Assembly (NCBI GenBank): GCA_022478985.1
Contig: JAKSZP010007904.1
Span: 1 to 64,000 of the forward strand
Direction of reading: 5' to 3'
Source: Massospora cicadina
Lineage: Eukaryota; Entomophthoromycota; Entomophthoromycetes; Entomophthorales; Entomophthoraceae
DNA length: 64,000 bases
Shown here: positions 45,246-56,666 of the stretch, piece by piece
Layout of the letters: each line of letters opens with the position of its first letter
Position numbering within the stretch: position 1 is the stretch's first letter
Position numbers and translations under genes: made by a program
The notes under the pieces: model-generated
Told to the model about the DNA's origin: nothing
Databases searched by the model: none
Seen by the model: the letters and a program-made list of their open reading frames with translations, nothing else

Positions 45246-45566
45246 TCAAAGTGTCTTTCTCAAAGTCACATTTGACCCCATACTTCCGCATGAAGTCAGT
45301 GCAATGAATATGTCATAATTCTGGTTGGCTAGAACAATTGCTGGCACTGATATGACTAGGGATCCAAACTGTAGCGGTAGAGTGCTATAAGCCCCACAGG
45401 AAGATGTAGAGTCAGGGCCTGCCATCCCGTACTGCTTCCAATGCTCCAAATCTGGTTTGGCCTTTAATTTCTTTACTAATTTGGTTGATACTATATTAAT
45501 CGGCGCTCCACTGTCGATTATTGCTCTGACGGGGTTCAGTTCACCAAAATATCCATATACATGCAC
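45246..45566 (-). pseudogene. Gypsy D aspartic protease
   Basis: 106 codons with the active site 'IIDSGAPINIVSTKLVKKL' and 'VPAIVLANQNYDIF'. The catalytic D-S-G is intact. Frame breaks occur at both ends. Confidence 0.9.
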
Positions 45567-45999
45567 TCAAAAAAATAATATAAGCTATTGTTTACTGCAT
45601 GTATAGCAGATTTGTTGGCCAAATACAGGGTATTAATTAACTGTGCTGATATATCAGGGAACTTTTCTCAAATTGTTTCAATTGGAATTAATACATTAAC
45701 TCCATTTAACTTGGTATCCAATAAGTCCATCTCATCTTCAGCGTTTTGGACCCTCTCCAATATCTGTTGGGCATATGGGCGAGCTACCTCCTGTATAATT
45801 TTGGGGGCAATCTCCTTCAATTTTGATCTCATTATTACATTTACATCTTGGTACACAATCTGATGAAGGGGATCTAATCTAGGCTCATCCGCAAATAGGT
45901 CTAACTTGTCTAAACTATATGATTTATCCAGGGGAGCTTGGCTACCTGCAGTTCTAGACTTTTCTACATCTATACTGCATGGTCTTTTCCCTGCCCATC

Positions 46000-48185
46000 A
46001 GAAGTTTCTGTTTATCAGTATGCTGGACTAAGTTAACCTGATCCTTTGGTTTGTGTTGTACACAGTTATTGGTGAAGTTCCCAGGCTGTCCACACTTATT
46101 GCAAGTTAAATGAGGCTTAAATGGTTTAGCTCCTTCATTCAGTTTATCTTGATTCCCACGATTGTTGAAATCTCTTGATTTGTCAGGGAATCGTCCTGAT
46201 CCCTTATTATTTTTTGACTGGTTATTCAGCTTATATGTATGATTTGGTGCATCAAACGTTGCTGATAATAACTCTTAGTTGTTCTACCATTTGAGCAATG
46301 GTGTATTTACTGGTCAAAGTGGAAAACAGCATTTGGTGTAATTCTCAATGAGGGCGCAATGCGTTTTGCATCACAATTCTTCCGTCAAAATTGGTCATCA
46401 TATTGGCCCCATTGAGGATCTAAGCTTCCTCATAGAAACAATTGGCAAACGCACCCACGGTTTCATCCTTTTAAAATTAGATGCAAATGAATTCTTGTTT
46501 CCAAGCTGCCATCTTATCTGGACTACCAAATTCGGTCATAATCGCCTCCTTCACCTCCCTATAACTCCAGTTCTCCCCACAAAGGTAAGGCAAAACTAGG
46601 TTTTGGCATGAATTATCGAGACAATTCATGACAGTGACAGCTTTTTGTTGGTCACTATAACCATGCATCATCATTTCAAATAACCAGAAGAAGGCAGGTG
46701 CATTATCCCAATGGAAAACAGGAAACTTCAGAGTACTCTTGAAATCTTCAAATAATAATTGGACCAGCACTTCTAATCAGGATTTGACCATACATTGGAG
46801 TTACTTTGGGTGTTACTTCAGGAAGTGCTTCAAAGATCGGTGGTATTTCCTATACAGATTGGACAGTGCTGTCAGCGATACTATCTGCTTCAATGGATGC
46901 CAATTCCTCCTCAAATAAATTTGCCTCATGGTACTCATCCTGTGAACAAGTACACTTAGAGTCTTCGAGGTTATCCAATCATCTCAGAATTCTATCTTCC
47001 CAAGCCAAGCGTTTTTGGTAGTTTTCCCATAGTTGATGATTCTTATTAATTTCTTATAAAGTTGCTTTCAGAGTTTCAACTTCTTTCTGCAACTTGCCCT
47101 CTTGGGTTAGACATGTAATATATGCTCATACAATTCTCGCTTCTCTTTTTTTATAATTGGACATTTCATCATTTAATTTTATGACTTTCAGTTTCAACAA
47201 ATCTAACTCAGATTGAGTTGCCAATTCTAAAGCATTCTTGTTGACGATTTCTATTTCCATGTGAAGCTTATTGATTTAAGCTCTCATCTCTTCATTGAGT
47301 TGTTTAAATTTTTTCCATATCATTGACGGTATTCATAATTTCCACTTTTCCTTTAACTAAATTGAGCAAGACTGTGTGAGTTTTGGTGTTGGCTGCATCC
47401 ATTGGAACAGCTGCCTCCTGGCTTAATTCAAATCAGCGATATTCAATTCAGCTAATTGACAATGCTTATCCACATCATGTTTCCATTGTTAATTGAACCC
47501 AATTTTGTTGATGATCTCCTCAACTATTCCCCAAAGTTTTGTAATTAATTCAGCCACCAGACTCTTGATTTGGGTGTTTGATTGATGGACACACTGTGAT
47601 GTGGAATCCAAACCAATGAAAATCTGCTGAAAACTGACATCTAATTGTCACATTAGCGCCTGCTGTTGTACACTGTTATTTTAAGTATACTCAACAAGAT
47701 TGGCGATCACTGCCTGCTGCCATACTTGAATGGCTCTCATGCTTTGTGTAGTCAGCTGTACATATTTGATAATATAATTGCAAATATTACCAACGCTCCA
47801 AAAGTATCCTATTAATGTTGAAGTATTCATGTTAAGGAAGTTTTCAAAGTGTCATCTTCGCTCTTTCTGATTGGTAGTGTGGTGGAATAATCCACAGCTT
47901 CTGTCTAATATATTGGTCAGAAAAATTTGGAATCCTCTCATTAGGATATCAGTGATGCTGGGTATATTATCTTAGATTTGCTCCAAAGGTGGTTCATAAA
48001 TAGTTATGGCGTTCTCATTTACTCCAATCATTGATAAATGGATGTATTGAGGATCCATCAGCATTCCAGCATTTAGTTGGATGTTTCCCCGGCGGTCTGC
48101 TGATGACCCTGTTTCTTCATCTCTTCGATGTTCTATATTAGTTAGATAATCTGGTGTTGTTATGTTCTTATAAACTTGACTCAGA
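46000..48185 (-). pseudogene. Gypsy D gag
   Basis: A predicted coiled-coil region rich in Gln/Glu (about 47600-46950), then a capsid-like part (46770-46477) with 'CQNLVLPYLCGENWSYREVK', matched in E. The zinc knuckle near 46080-46120 reads C-X2-C-X4-N-X4-C ('CNKCGQPGNFTNNC'); the His is lost. It begins just after the primer-binding site at 48187. Several stops. Confidence 0.82.
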
Positions 48186-48186
48186 C

Positions 48187-48202
48187 CCTGTAGTGAGCAC
48201 CA
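48187..48202 (-). promoter_or_regulatory. Primer-binding site of gypsy D
   Basis: Plus strand 'cctgtagtgagcacca', two bases from the 5' LTR. Perfect copy of the site used by C and E. Confidence 0.88.
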
Positions 48203-48204
48203 CA

Positions 48205-48971
48205 TGTAAAAACCGCGGGGTTTCTACTGGTTCACAAGTTTGCTTAACTATTAGTTCTGGGAATAAACATGATTTTTCTAATTGTATGAAGACAATTAGC
48301 CTAGTCAAGTTCAGGTAATTGGGTAGCTTTGGCCCTACTCTGGCAATATAAAAGTATTTAAGTGACTTTGGCCTCACTCTGGCATTGACACTTAGATGGA
48401 AGACTTCTTCACAAATTCACTATGAAGTATACAATTACCAACTGAAAACGATGAAGTATTCACAGTACTAAGGTATTTTTATTAGTAAAGAGAGGGAATA
48501 TTAATAGGGTAAAATGATGAAGGACATGTTATATGGGGTACTCATGGTAACCATGAGATTCTTGGCATGCCTAGCCGATGGAAAGGGATATTGGTTCAAT
48601 TTTGGGAAATATTTTAGTTGATATTCACAAGGAATAGCATAATCAAATCGCTATTCATATCAGTCCACATGTTGGCTACCCAACCTGATGATTTCCCATG
48701 ATTGATTACCTATTTCGAGTTAATTTACTCATCTCCAAATTGTTGGGAACAATCCCCAACAAAATTGTAGCTGTAATTATCATCAGATATGATCCTATGA
48801 GAATTACAATCAACCATTTAATTGGTGATTCACGCCAATGAGATGGAATATTGATCAACGTCTAAAAGCTTAATCAATAAGCTAAATTAAATAAATGAAC
48901 CAATTAATTAAAATAAATTGAAGCTTAATTAATCCCAAGCTGGATAATGTGGTCATATAAAAATTCCCACA
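48205..48971 (-). repeat. Gypsy D 5' LTR
   Basis: Nearly identical to 40794-41603 apart from scattered transitions and one deletion. Confidence 0.93.
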
Positions 48972-49368
48972 GCTAGTGACCTGCTTAGGTAATGTAACTA
49001 ATACCCATTAAGGCAGGTCACACACCAACTGATTGATTTGCTAGATGCAGGCAGCATCACTAACCTTGCAACTTGCTATTCATTCCCAATCAGTCAGTGA
49101 TGAAACCCAACCAACCCCAATTGGTACACCTGATAGTTAATCACTATCAGATGCCCCTATTTTGTTGGCAACTCCACCCAATGAGATCTTAAGTAATTGT
49201 CCGTATCAATTCCTGATGGATACAGCCAGGTGAATATCCCAAAATACTGAATGTAGTTACTTTAAAGCTCAAAATCAACTGATTTCCAATTCAATTCTCT
49301 TTAGGGAATTATCCCCTAGTGATTCCTGGTAATCTAGCAGGCTGGAAATATGGGTAAAAATCCCAACA
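48972..49368 (-). repeat. Gypsy E 3' LTR, proximal part
   Basis: Matches 57406-57809 ('gctagtgacctgcttagg' to 'aaaaatcccaaca'). On the minus strand it begins TGTTGGGATT right after the polypurine tract 'agaggggggata' (49380-49369). Confidence 0.92.
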
Positions 49369-49912
49369 TATCCCCCCTCTTGCCTAAATTTCCAAAGAGA
49401 AAAGGACTGGGGCGTGAGAACACTGCTTTGGACACTTGGTTGAATACTTCATTCGCTCAAGCAGAGTATGATCATCAGTACTCAACACTGCTCAGGATGA
49501 CCTTTGGCAATCAGCGCTCTTCCTCATCCTCCTTGCTACTGCCTACTCAGAGCGCGGTCCCCATTATCTACTGTCATGCTGGGCTGATCAATTTACTTGT
49601 GATGATACTAGTCCTGGGATCTGGTTTTCCCCCTGTCGGGTATATGACCCACTTTCATATTCAGGATTCTTGGTCCAGCGACCTTGATTTCCTGATTTAC
49701 TCTTCATCCTAGACAGGAGACTCTTGCCGTTGATATTCATTTTGTGGCTCAATTGAGAATACTTATTTATATTTGTCCTCATTATGTCTTTCATAACCTC
49801 TTGGCTCAAGTCATTCCTAATTCTTCTCTTGGAGAGCTTATCCCATTAATTTTGAGATTAATTTTCCTGAAATTGGAGCCTAATGGATTATAGAGTGCAT
49901 AATGTCAACTTC

Positions 49913-49919
49913 TATATAA
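49913..49919 (+). promoter_or_regulatory. TATA box of the antisense ORF in gypsy E
   Basis: 'tatataa' 29 nt before the ATG at 49948, on the strand opposite to gag-pol. Its placement is consistent with a short 5' UTR transcript directed at the antisense ORF. Confidence 0.5.
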
Positions 49920-49947
49920 GTCCAACATCCCCTCTCGTCCAGCTCAT

Positions 49948-51117
49948 ATGTCATATTCCAAATCACACTACCAACAGCTCCTCAACAGTCTGTCTGATCC
50001 AGACCTCTGTCTCTTCCAGCAGATGAGTTGGGATGCTTGGCGGAACCTCTTTTATGGTCCTTCCAGGACTCATACCCTAGTCTGGCACCAGCGGCTAGTC
50101 CTTCCATCAAATTACTGGAAATGGTAACCAATCCCTCCAATACCAGGATTGTGATCATTTTGAACAACTCACAGCTGATTCTTCCTCTTCAGTCAATTCC
50201 AGAGATGGATTTCAAAACTATCCTGGATTCAGCTTCTTTCACTGATGCACCAACCATTGTCATGGGTGCTCTGGAGATTATGCCGTTTGCTCTTGATTGC
50301 TCTTTTCTTGCTGGGTCGGACCTGTTTCCTGATTTCCTCTTTCAACTTGGACAATATTACAAACCCGCTGTTCTGGCTACTGAGCTCACCATCAGTAACA
50401 GTATTCATTTTGAGCTCCCCTAAGCTGAACTCCAGGCCCAAGTCACTGAGGCTTTGTCCCTAGAACCAAATCCCTCTGATCTTGATAACATCCTGGATTG
50501 GGATACCACCACTTATGCTCTTCGCTTTGCTAGCCAAGTTATTCAAAGTTGGTCCACGAAGCTTCCAACCTCTCCTGGGTTTCACCACTCCTTCAGCTTC
50601 AGCTTCCAAGAAGCCCATAGTTATTGCTTTCAGGATGCCATTTTCTCCATGCATGACTATCTCTTTGCTGGCACTTCTCATCAGTATCTTCCGCTGATTG
50701 CTTTAGTAGGGGGCATGATTTGGCAACCCCCGTCAAGAATCCCTTGTTCACTGTGGCCCATATGTCCAGTGTTCTTGATGAATCTCATTGTCAGGCGCTC
50801 AAGACCAATCTTCCAGATCCAGTACTATATCAGAAATTACTTGGGGGATGTGCTGAATGCCTCTTCTTATCTATTGCTTTTATCCCCACTCTGGGGTTTT
50901 GCAATTGGCTTCTTCTGACATTTCAATTTCCCTTCCCCTAGTCACTTTCTCACAGGGCTCTGCGTCTTCTCAAAGAACGTGGTTTCATGTAGGTCTAACC
51001 CTTGCTAGCATCCGATCTCACATCAATTTCAATGGGCTGTTCATTCCTACATCAATTCATCCTCTTTCTCCCAAGAGGCGACATAGGCGGAATTACCCCC
51101 ATATCAAGGACAAATAA
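49948..51117 (+). pseudogene. Antisense ORF of gypsy E (unknown protein, broken)
   Basis: Coding remnant of about 390 codons between 3' LTR and integrase, opposite to gag-pol. It starts 'MSYSKSHYQQLLNSLSDPDL' at 49948 and shifts frame near 50100, continuing at 50110-50700 with one stop at 50421 ('MDFKTILDSASFTDAPTIVM', 'LDNILDWDTTTYALRFASQV'). It shifts again near 50720 ('NPLFTVAHMSSVLDESHCQA') and near 50870, ending 'PKRRHRRNYPHIKDK' with stop at 51115 and AATAAA directly after. The basic tail looks like a nuclear signal. Acidic, Ser-rich middle; no known domain recognised. Homologous C-terminal part in gypsy D. Confidence 0.6.
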
Positions 51118-51540
51118 TAAAAGTAAATTTTTATAAAACTATATTGGTTCTTTCTAAGAATTTTACAATCCTTTTTTCCCAATATCTTTTATCAATTTTT
51201 TTTATTTAAATTCTTCTTTTTTCCATGGGACTTGACCTTGTTTCAGTTCAGCAATCCATCTTTCTTAATTTTTTCCCCAAACTGGGTCCTAGGTACTTAA
51301 ACCTGCCAGTTTTCTATGGTTCAGAGGTCTTGATTTCGGACTTAACCATTTAGATTGGTTCAGAAGGTCCTTTTTTTGGACTTGACATAATCATCAGGAC
51401 ATGACCAACTTAATGGCTCATCAGTCCGTTGGGAACTCTTTTTATTTTTTTTGTTGATCCATCACTTCAGATACTTAGCATGAACTCAATTCACTATTCT
51501 GCCATCTATGAGATTCTTGATTGACTAGTACTAAAAAAAA
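51118..51540. other. T-rich spacer between antisense ORF and integrase of gypsy E
   Basis: No coding signal. T-rich on the plus strand, similar in position and composition to 42003-42115 in gypsy D. It probably holds both convergent 3' ends. Confidence 0.5.
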
Positions 51541-52600
51541 GAGATTCTTGATTGAGTAGTCATCAGTTGCCATCTTGGCAATAACTTCAAATGGACCCAA
51601 CCACAACGCATCTAGTTTGATTCTTCTTCCAAAATCATGTATATTGCAATTGGAAACTCTTTCACCTATTTGATATTCTGCTAAGGCTGGTCAGTTCTTA
51701 TCATCCATCAAGTTCGCTCATATCCTTTTATTCAACATAGTATCAAATGCTTGCAATTGCATATCAATCAGGAGATTTTTAGTCAGTTCAAGTACTGTTC
51801 AACACTCATCCCAGGCGTTGGTTCCACCACCAAATATAAAACTAGTGTCAACGCGGCCTTTCTCCAATACAACAACTAAAACGGCGTTTTTCCCATCACT
51901 GTATGATGACTTATGTTGTAAGCAAATGTCACTGAACTATTATACATTCTCCATAAGGAAGTTCTTCCTGCAAACAGCTTCCTCAGAATCACAGCCAGCG
52001 TTCCATTCACCCAATCGACCAGATCATTTGTCTCCATCTGGTAGGGTACTGACACAACTCCTCTGATCCCCATTATTTATTAAATCTTGGGATCCATGAG
52101 ATTTGAAGTTTGTCCTATTATCTCTAAGCAGGACCTGTGGACATTCATGTCAATATACCACTTGATCCAGGATGAATCTCGCAGTACTGGTAGCATCTAC
52201 TTTTGTTAGGGCCTTCATCTTGACCCATCTTGTCATATGGTTGATGGCAGCTATAATGTACTTGACTCTCCCTGTGCTCATCGTCAGTGGTCCCATTACA
52301 TCAATGGACACTGTATGCCAGGCAAATCCAGGCCAGACCAGTCGGTATCCAGTTGTATTCTTATGTGGCTTGTGCAGCTGGAACTCCACACAACAAGCTA
52401 GATAAATCCGGACATCATAGTTGATGGACTCCTAGTAATAGTACTGGCGAATATGAACTGTTGTTTTTCTCAGGCCTCCATGCCTGACAACCTTATGAGT
52501 GGCTTGTACAATAGCTTCTCTTTCATATGGCTTTGGGAATAATAACCGCTTCCTGTTAATTTTCTTAAACACTTGTCCATCCATGGTCTTAGTGTTTTCC
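51541..52600 (-). pseudogene. Gypsy E integrase
   Basis: 'ACCVEFQLHKPHKNTTGYRL' (second Cys of the zinc pair lost), 'SIDVMGPLTMSTGRVKYII', 'MTRWVKMKALTKVDATSTAR', 'VLLRDNRTNFKS', 'FAYNISHHTVMGKTPF' and 'IKLDALWVGPFEVIAKM'. The arrangement matches D. Stops and two or three frameshifts. Confidence 0.9.
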
Positions 52601-52639
52601 ATCGCTTTCCAAAGTGCACCTTGGATTTCTCAGGGCTCA

Positions 52640-53250
52640 TTCCTTATTTCTATCGACCATTCTCTGGAATAGCTTATCTGCATGCAGGTATACCATCTGG
52701 AACATTGGTAACTGCAATAAGCCAACCGCATTCTGTCGAGAAGTCCCTGCTTGGTAGACAATCTCATAATTATAAGCCTGTAGCTTAAGTGCCTATCAGG
52801 CCAATTGTCCTTCTGGCTCTCTCAAATTGTGAAGCCAACGCAACAAAGAGTGGTCCGTCACCACTTTAAATTGTGTTCCATGGATGTACACCTTAAACTG
52901 CTTACATGCATAAATGACTGCAAGGCATTCATGCTCAGTTATGGTGTAGTTCCTCTCAGCGGCTGAGAGTGTCCAGCTAACATACGCTTCAGATGTTTGT
53001 CCCAAATTTTGTCTACTTGGCTTAGTACAGCGCTGATCACCATCAATGAAGCATTGGTTTATATAATAAGCTCTTGATCAAAATTTAAATATTTCAGAAT
53101 CAGAGAATCTATTAAATACCAGCATAGCTCATTAAAGGATTCCTGGGCTTCTTCATTCCATACAAATCCTTTTTTCAAATCCTTCAATAGATGGAATAAG
53201 GGCTTGGCTATTCAGGAGAAGTCCTGAATAAATCTTCTGTAGTATCCAAC
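52640..53250 (-). pseudogene. Gypsy E RNase H
   Basis: RT tail 'MVGYYRRFIQDFS', then 'TNASLMVISAVLSQVDKIW' (first Asp changed to Asn), and the open stretch 53005-52796 with 'AAERNYTITEHECLAVIYAC' and 'VVTDHSLLRWLHNLREPEGQ'. Confidence 0.88.
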
Positions 53251-53929
53251 CATCCTAAGAAACACTTGGATGTCTCGGACACTCTTTGGAACAGCCATCC
53301 ATTCTATGGCTTCTATCTTCTGGGCTTGCGGCTGCAAGCCACTAGAGTTGATCATGAATCCCAGATTTTAACTCTTTTTTAAAGAAGTGGCACTTCCTCA
53401 GCTCAATCTTCAGGTTAGCTGAGGACAGTCACTTGAATATTTCTTCCAAGTGGTGTAGGTGATCAGTAAACGTCCTACTGAACACATTAATATTGTCCAA
53501 GTATACCAGGATGCACGACAACTTCAAGCCACTCAGTATAGCGTCTATGGCCCTCTGGAACGTTGCAGGCGCTGCATAGACCCTGGGGCATCCTCATCGG
53601 TTGGTACAGCCCCTGCGCAGTAATAATCGCGCATTTTTCCTGGTCTTCTTTTGCAAGTCAATCTTCCAATATTTCAAGATTAGATCTATCACGGAGAAAT
53701 ACTTTGCTTCTCCTAATTGATCTAGCGCATCATTGATCCTCAGTAGGGAATATGAATTCTTCTTTATAATTTTATTCAGCTTTCAGTAGTCAATAACCAC
53801 CCAGTTGGAGTCATCCTTTTTCTTCTTGATTAGAATTGGACTTGCTCAGGGACTTGACGATGGAACTAGAAGGCCATAATTCACTAGTTTGCTGATTTCA
53901 TCCTCCACTACCGCTTTGGTGGCTTTCAG
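53251..53929 (-). pseudogene. Gypsy E reverse transcriptase
   Basis: 'SSP', stop, 'ASPI' at a conserved Trp, 'LDQLGEAKYFSVIDLI', 'ATFQRAIDAILSGLKLSC' and the catalytic motif Y-L-D-N ('LVYLDNINVF', about 53495). The second Asp is Asn through G to A, so it is inactive. Confidence 0.9.
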
Positions 53930-54328
53930 TCATTGGATCGGTTTTGTTCTGATCAGCAAATTTTCCCTGGTGTCGACCTTGTGGATCACATCTTGTGCAC
54001 ATCCCAAATCGTGGTTGTCCTGAGAGAACACTTCCCAATACTTTTCGAATAGCTTGAGCTCCTCCTCTGGCTGGCCTTCTGACAGATCAGCGAGTTGCTC
54101 TTGATTAACCAATAGGTTGATGTTCTCAGTTACCCCAGCCAGTAATCCCATCTCATTGAGAATCTCAAAATTGTGAGATCTTCTCAATTTGGCTTTCAGG
54201 ATAAGATGAACAAATTTGATGATCTGATTCTTCTTGATCATCATTGGTTTTTCACTTAAGTTCGCCAGGAGAACTCGAATTTCTCCACGGCCTGGCATTA
54301 TTATCCCAGGAGCCACCCAAGGCTCCAC
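53930..54328 (-). pseudogene. Gypsy E protease-RT linker domain
   Basis: 132 open codons: 'MEPWVAPGIIMPGRGEIRVL', 'KPMMIKKNQIIKFVHLILKA', then an acidic helix 'EGQPEEELKLFEKYWEVFSQ' that leads into RT. Same module as 45032-44700 in D. Confidence 0.75.
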
Positions 54329-54399
54329 TCTGGTCTTCTTCTAGGGGCTTCTGACCTCCCCATACAACATCTCAGGTATCTCTGATATCAACCCCTTGT

Positions 54400-55029
54400 C
54401 AACTATCATCTGTGATCCTGGTGGTATAGTCCTCTCATTCTTGAGCCTTAGTAGAATCCCCTGGTTCTCTAGGATTTTCACTGAATTTCTCGTCGCTTCC
54501 TACCAACTAATTGGTACTGAATCAGGACAATGCCATCATTGTATATTAAATTGATGAAGTTGTTTCTCTGATTCAGCAGAGCTTCACCATCCTTCTGATA
54601 TACCAATGAGAACGTCTGATACAATATGGTCAATGTATTATCCTCAAAGTTACATTTAACTCTGTACTTGCGTAGAAACTCTGTTAAAATCAGAAAATCA
54701 TAGTTTTGGTTGGCCAAAACTATTGCTGATGCAGATACCACCAAAGACCCAATCATAGTGGCAATGTGATATATGCTCCACAGGAGATGGTGGTGGTCGA
54801 GCCAGCTGTCCCATATTCCTTCTTATGTTCCAAATCTGGTGAGATCTTCATCTTTTACTAGCTTGGTAAAGATAACATTGATGGGTGCTTCGCTATTGAC
54901 AATCACCCTCATCTGCACTTGATTCACTTGTATTTCTATACATGTACATTCAGAGTATTGCAATTTAGTGTTTACTGAGTGAATAGCGGTGTTATTAGCT
55001 GAATCAAGAGTGTGAATAATTTGTGCCAA
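54400..55029 (-). pseudogene. Gypsy E aspartic protease
   Basis: The active-site block reads 'VIVNSEAPINVIFTKLV': D-S-G has become N-S-E, both by G to A. The downstream part at 54756-54478 has 'ASAIVLANQNYDFLILTEFL'. Inactive. Confidence 0.88.
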
Positions 55030-55171
55030 TAAATCAGGAAATGATTCTTTTATTGCGCTGAGGGTGATTGACAGATTGGCCTCATCTAATCAGACTTCAG
55101 ATAATTCTTCAGGATTCTTGGCAGTTCGAATCCTGTCCACCAGTTGTCAGGCATACAGCCAGACAAATTCC

Positions 55172-56640
55172 TTGATTATCTTGGGGTTGATGCTCTTCAC
55201 TTCAGCTCTGGTCATGGCATTTACATCCAAATTGACCACTTGATACAGCTGATCCTGTTCGTCATCCATGAACAGATCGCTGATATCAATTTCCTCAGTC
55301 ATGATGTCAGGAGAAACAGGCTTCTCTGCATCTCTAGAATGATCCCCATCTATGCTGTGGGCCCTTTTCCAGATTCCTTAGTGGCAGCTGACTCTTTTTC
55401 CTGTACCACGTTGATCTGATCCTTCAGCTTCTTACAGTGCACAGAGAAATGTCCTTTCCCACCACATTGATAGCTGACCTCTTCCTTCTTATTCAAACAT
55501 TTGAATTCTTTGGGCTTATTTTCTGGCACAGTTCGGTTGATTATCTCTTTAGCTCCTTTGTTATCCTTCATGTGATTCAGATTGCGTACCAGATTTGATT
55601 TGAAGCTTCTATTTGGGGCATTAAATGTCGCTCACAAAATCTTCAAGTTATCAACCATTTGTGAAGTAGTTATTTCCATCATGAACATAGAAGACATCAT
55701 GAGATGAAAATTGAAATAGGGCCAAAGGGCCACTTGCAAGGCGATTCTAGCATTGAAGTCGTCAAGTACTTTCACTCTGACCAGGATCTGTGACTTCTGG
55801 TAAAACTGATCTGTGAAGCTTGATAGAGAATCATCTTTATGGAACTGGATTCCCATAAATTCATGTTTGTACTTGACATGTGTGTCAGACTCCCAAATTC
55901 TTTCATGATGGCTGCCTTTGCCTCAGCATATAACCAGCTGTCCCCCTCCAGGTGAGGTAACACTAAGTTTTGACAGTCAGTCTCTAGGCAATTCATGACC
56001 GTCAACGCCTTTTGACAATCCCTATAGCCATACATAGTCATATCAAACAGTCATAAAAATGCTGGGGCGTTATCCCAATGGAACGTTGGCAATTTTGGTG
56101 TAGCCTTAAAATTCCTTTGAGTTATCTCTGGATAATTCTCTAGGTTCAGCCACTTGACTAACTTGAGGAGTGACTTTAGGTGTCATCTCTGAAATGGCAG
56201 CAAAAGCGGGTGACATGTTCCTTGGGGTATTCAACATCCCAAGTATCATGCGAGGACTTCTTTCTTCAGCATCACTTGCCATATCTGGCTCACAACTGCA
56301 TTTGTGAGTTTTAAGTTCCTCCACCTGTTTGATCAGTCGCTCTATATCCGCGCTGAAATTTTTCAAATGAACTCAATCCGCTTCTCGCTTTGTTTTCAGG
56401 TATAAGACCTCTTAAACGAGGTCCCCTTCTTTCTTCTTCAACAAAGTTACTTTCCCAAGTAACTCGATCCCAAAACTTGCAACATTATCTATCCCTTCCT
56501 CCACCTTGGCGACTCTTCTTCCAAGGCTGCAAATTCCCGATGATCCACTGAGTTTAGGGCATTCTGATTCACAGTGGCTAATTCCATCCACAGTTTACAT
56601 AACTCATCTTTGTATGACATTAATATAAGTTCTTCAACAT
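55172..56640 (-). pseudogene. Gypsy E gag
   Basis: A helical region with 'DIERLIKQVEELKTHKC' (56340-56290), a capsid-like part (56041-55632) with 'CQNLVLPHLEGDSWLYAEAK', homologous to D, and a zinc knuckle near 55440-55480 reading Y-X2-C-X4-H-X4-C ('YQCGGKGHFSVHC'; first Cys lost). Several stops and frameshifts. Confidence 0.82.
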
Positions 56641-56647
56641 AACTACA

Positions 56648-56663
56648 CCTGTAGTGAGCACCA
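56648..56663 (-). promoter_or_regulatory. Primer-binding site of gypsy E
   Basis: Plus strand 'cctgtagtgagcacca', three bases from the 5' LTR. Confidence 0.88.
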
Positions 56664-56666
56664 ACT

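Larger units (their letters stand above)
40794..48971 (-). mobile_element. Gypsy D: innermost element of the nest
   Basis: 8.2 kb, LTRs 40794-41603 and 48205-48971, target-site duplication 'gctag' (40789-40793 and 48972-48976), inserted in the 3' LTR of E. Minus-strand gag, protease, RT, RNase H and integrase with relatively few breaks. Closest relative in the window is E, matched domain by domain. It is the youngest of the nest by position, and its RT still has YLDD. Confidence 0.94.

Noticed and set aside
49350..49712. Plus-strand ORF of 120 codons overlapping the end of the gypsy E LTR and polypurine tract.
   Set aside because: It starts inside the LTR and crosses the polypurine tract, with no similarity to gypsy D at the same place. 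More likely the promoter side of the antisense ORF.
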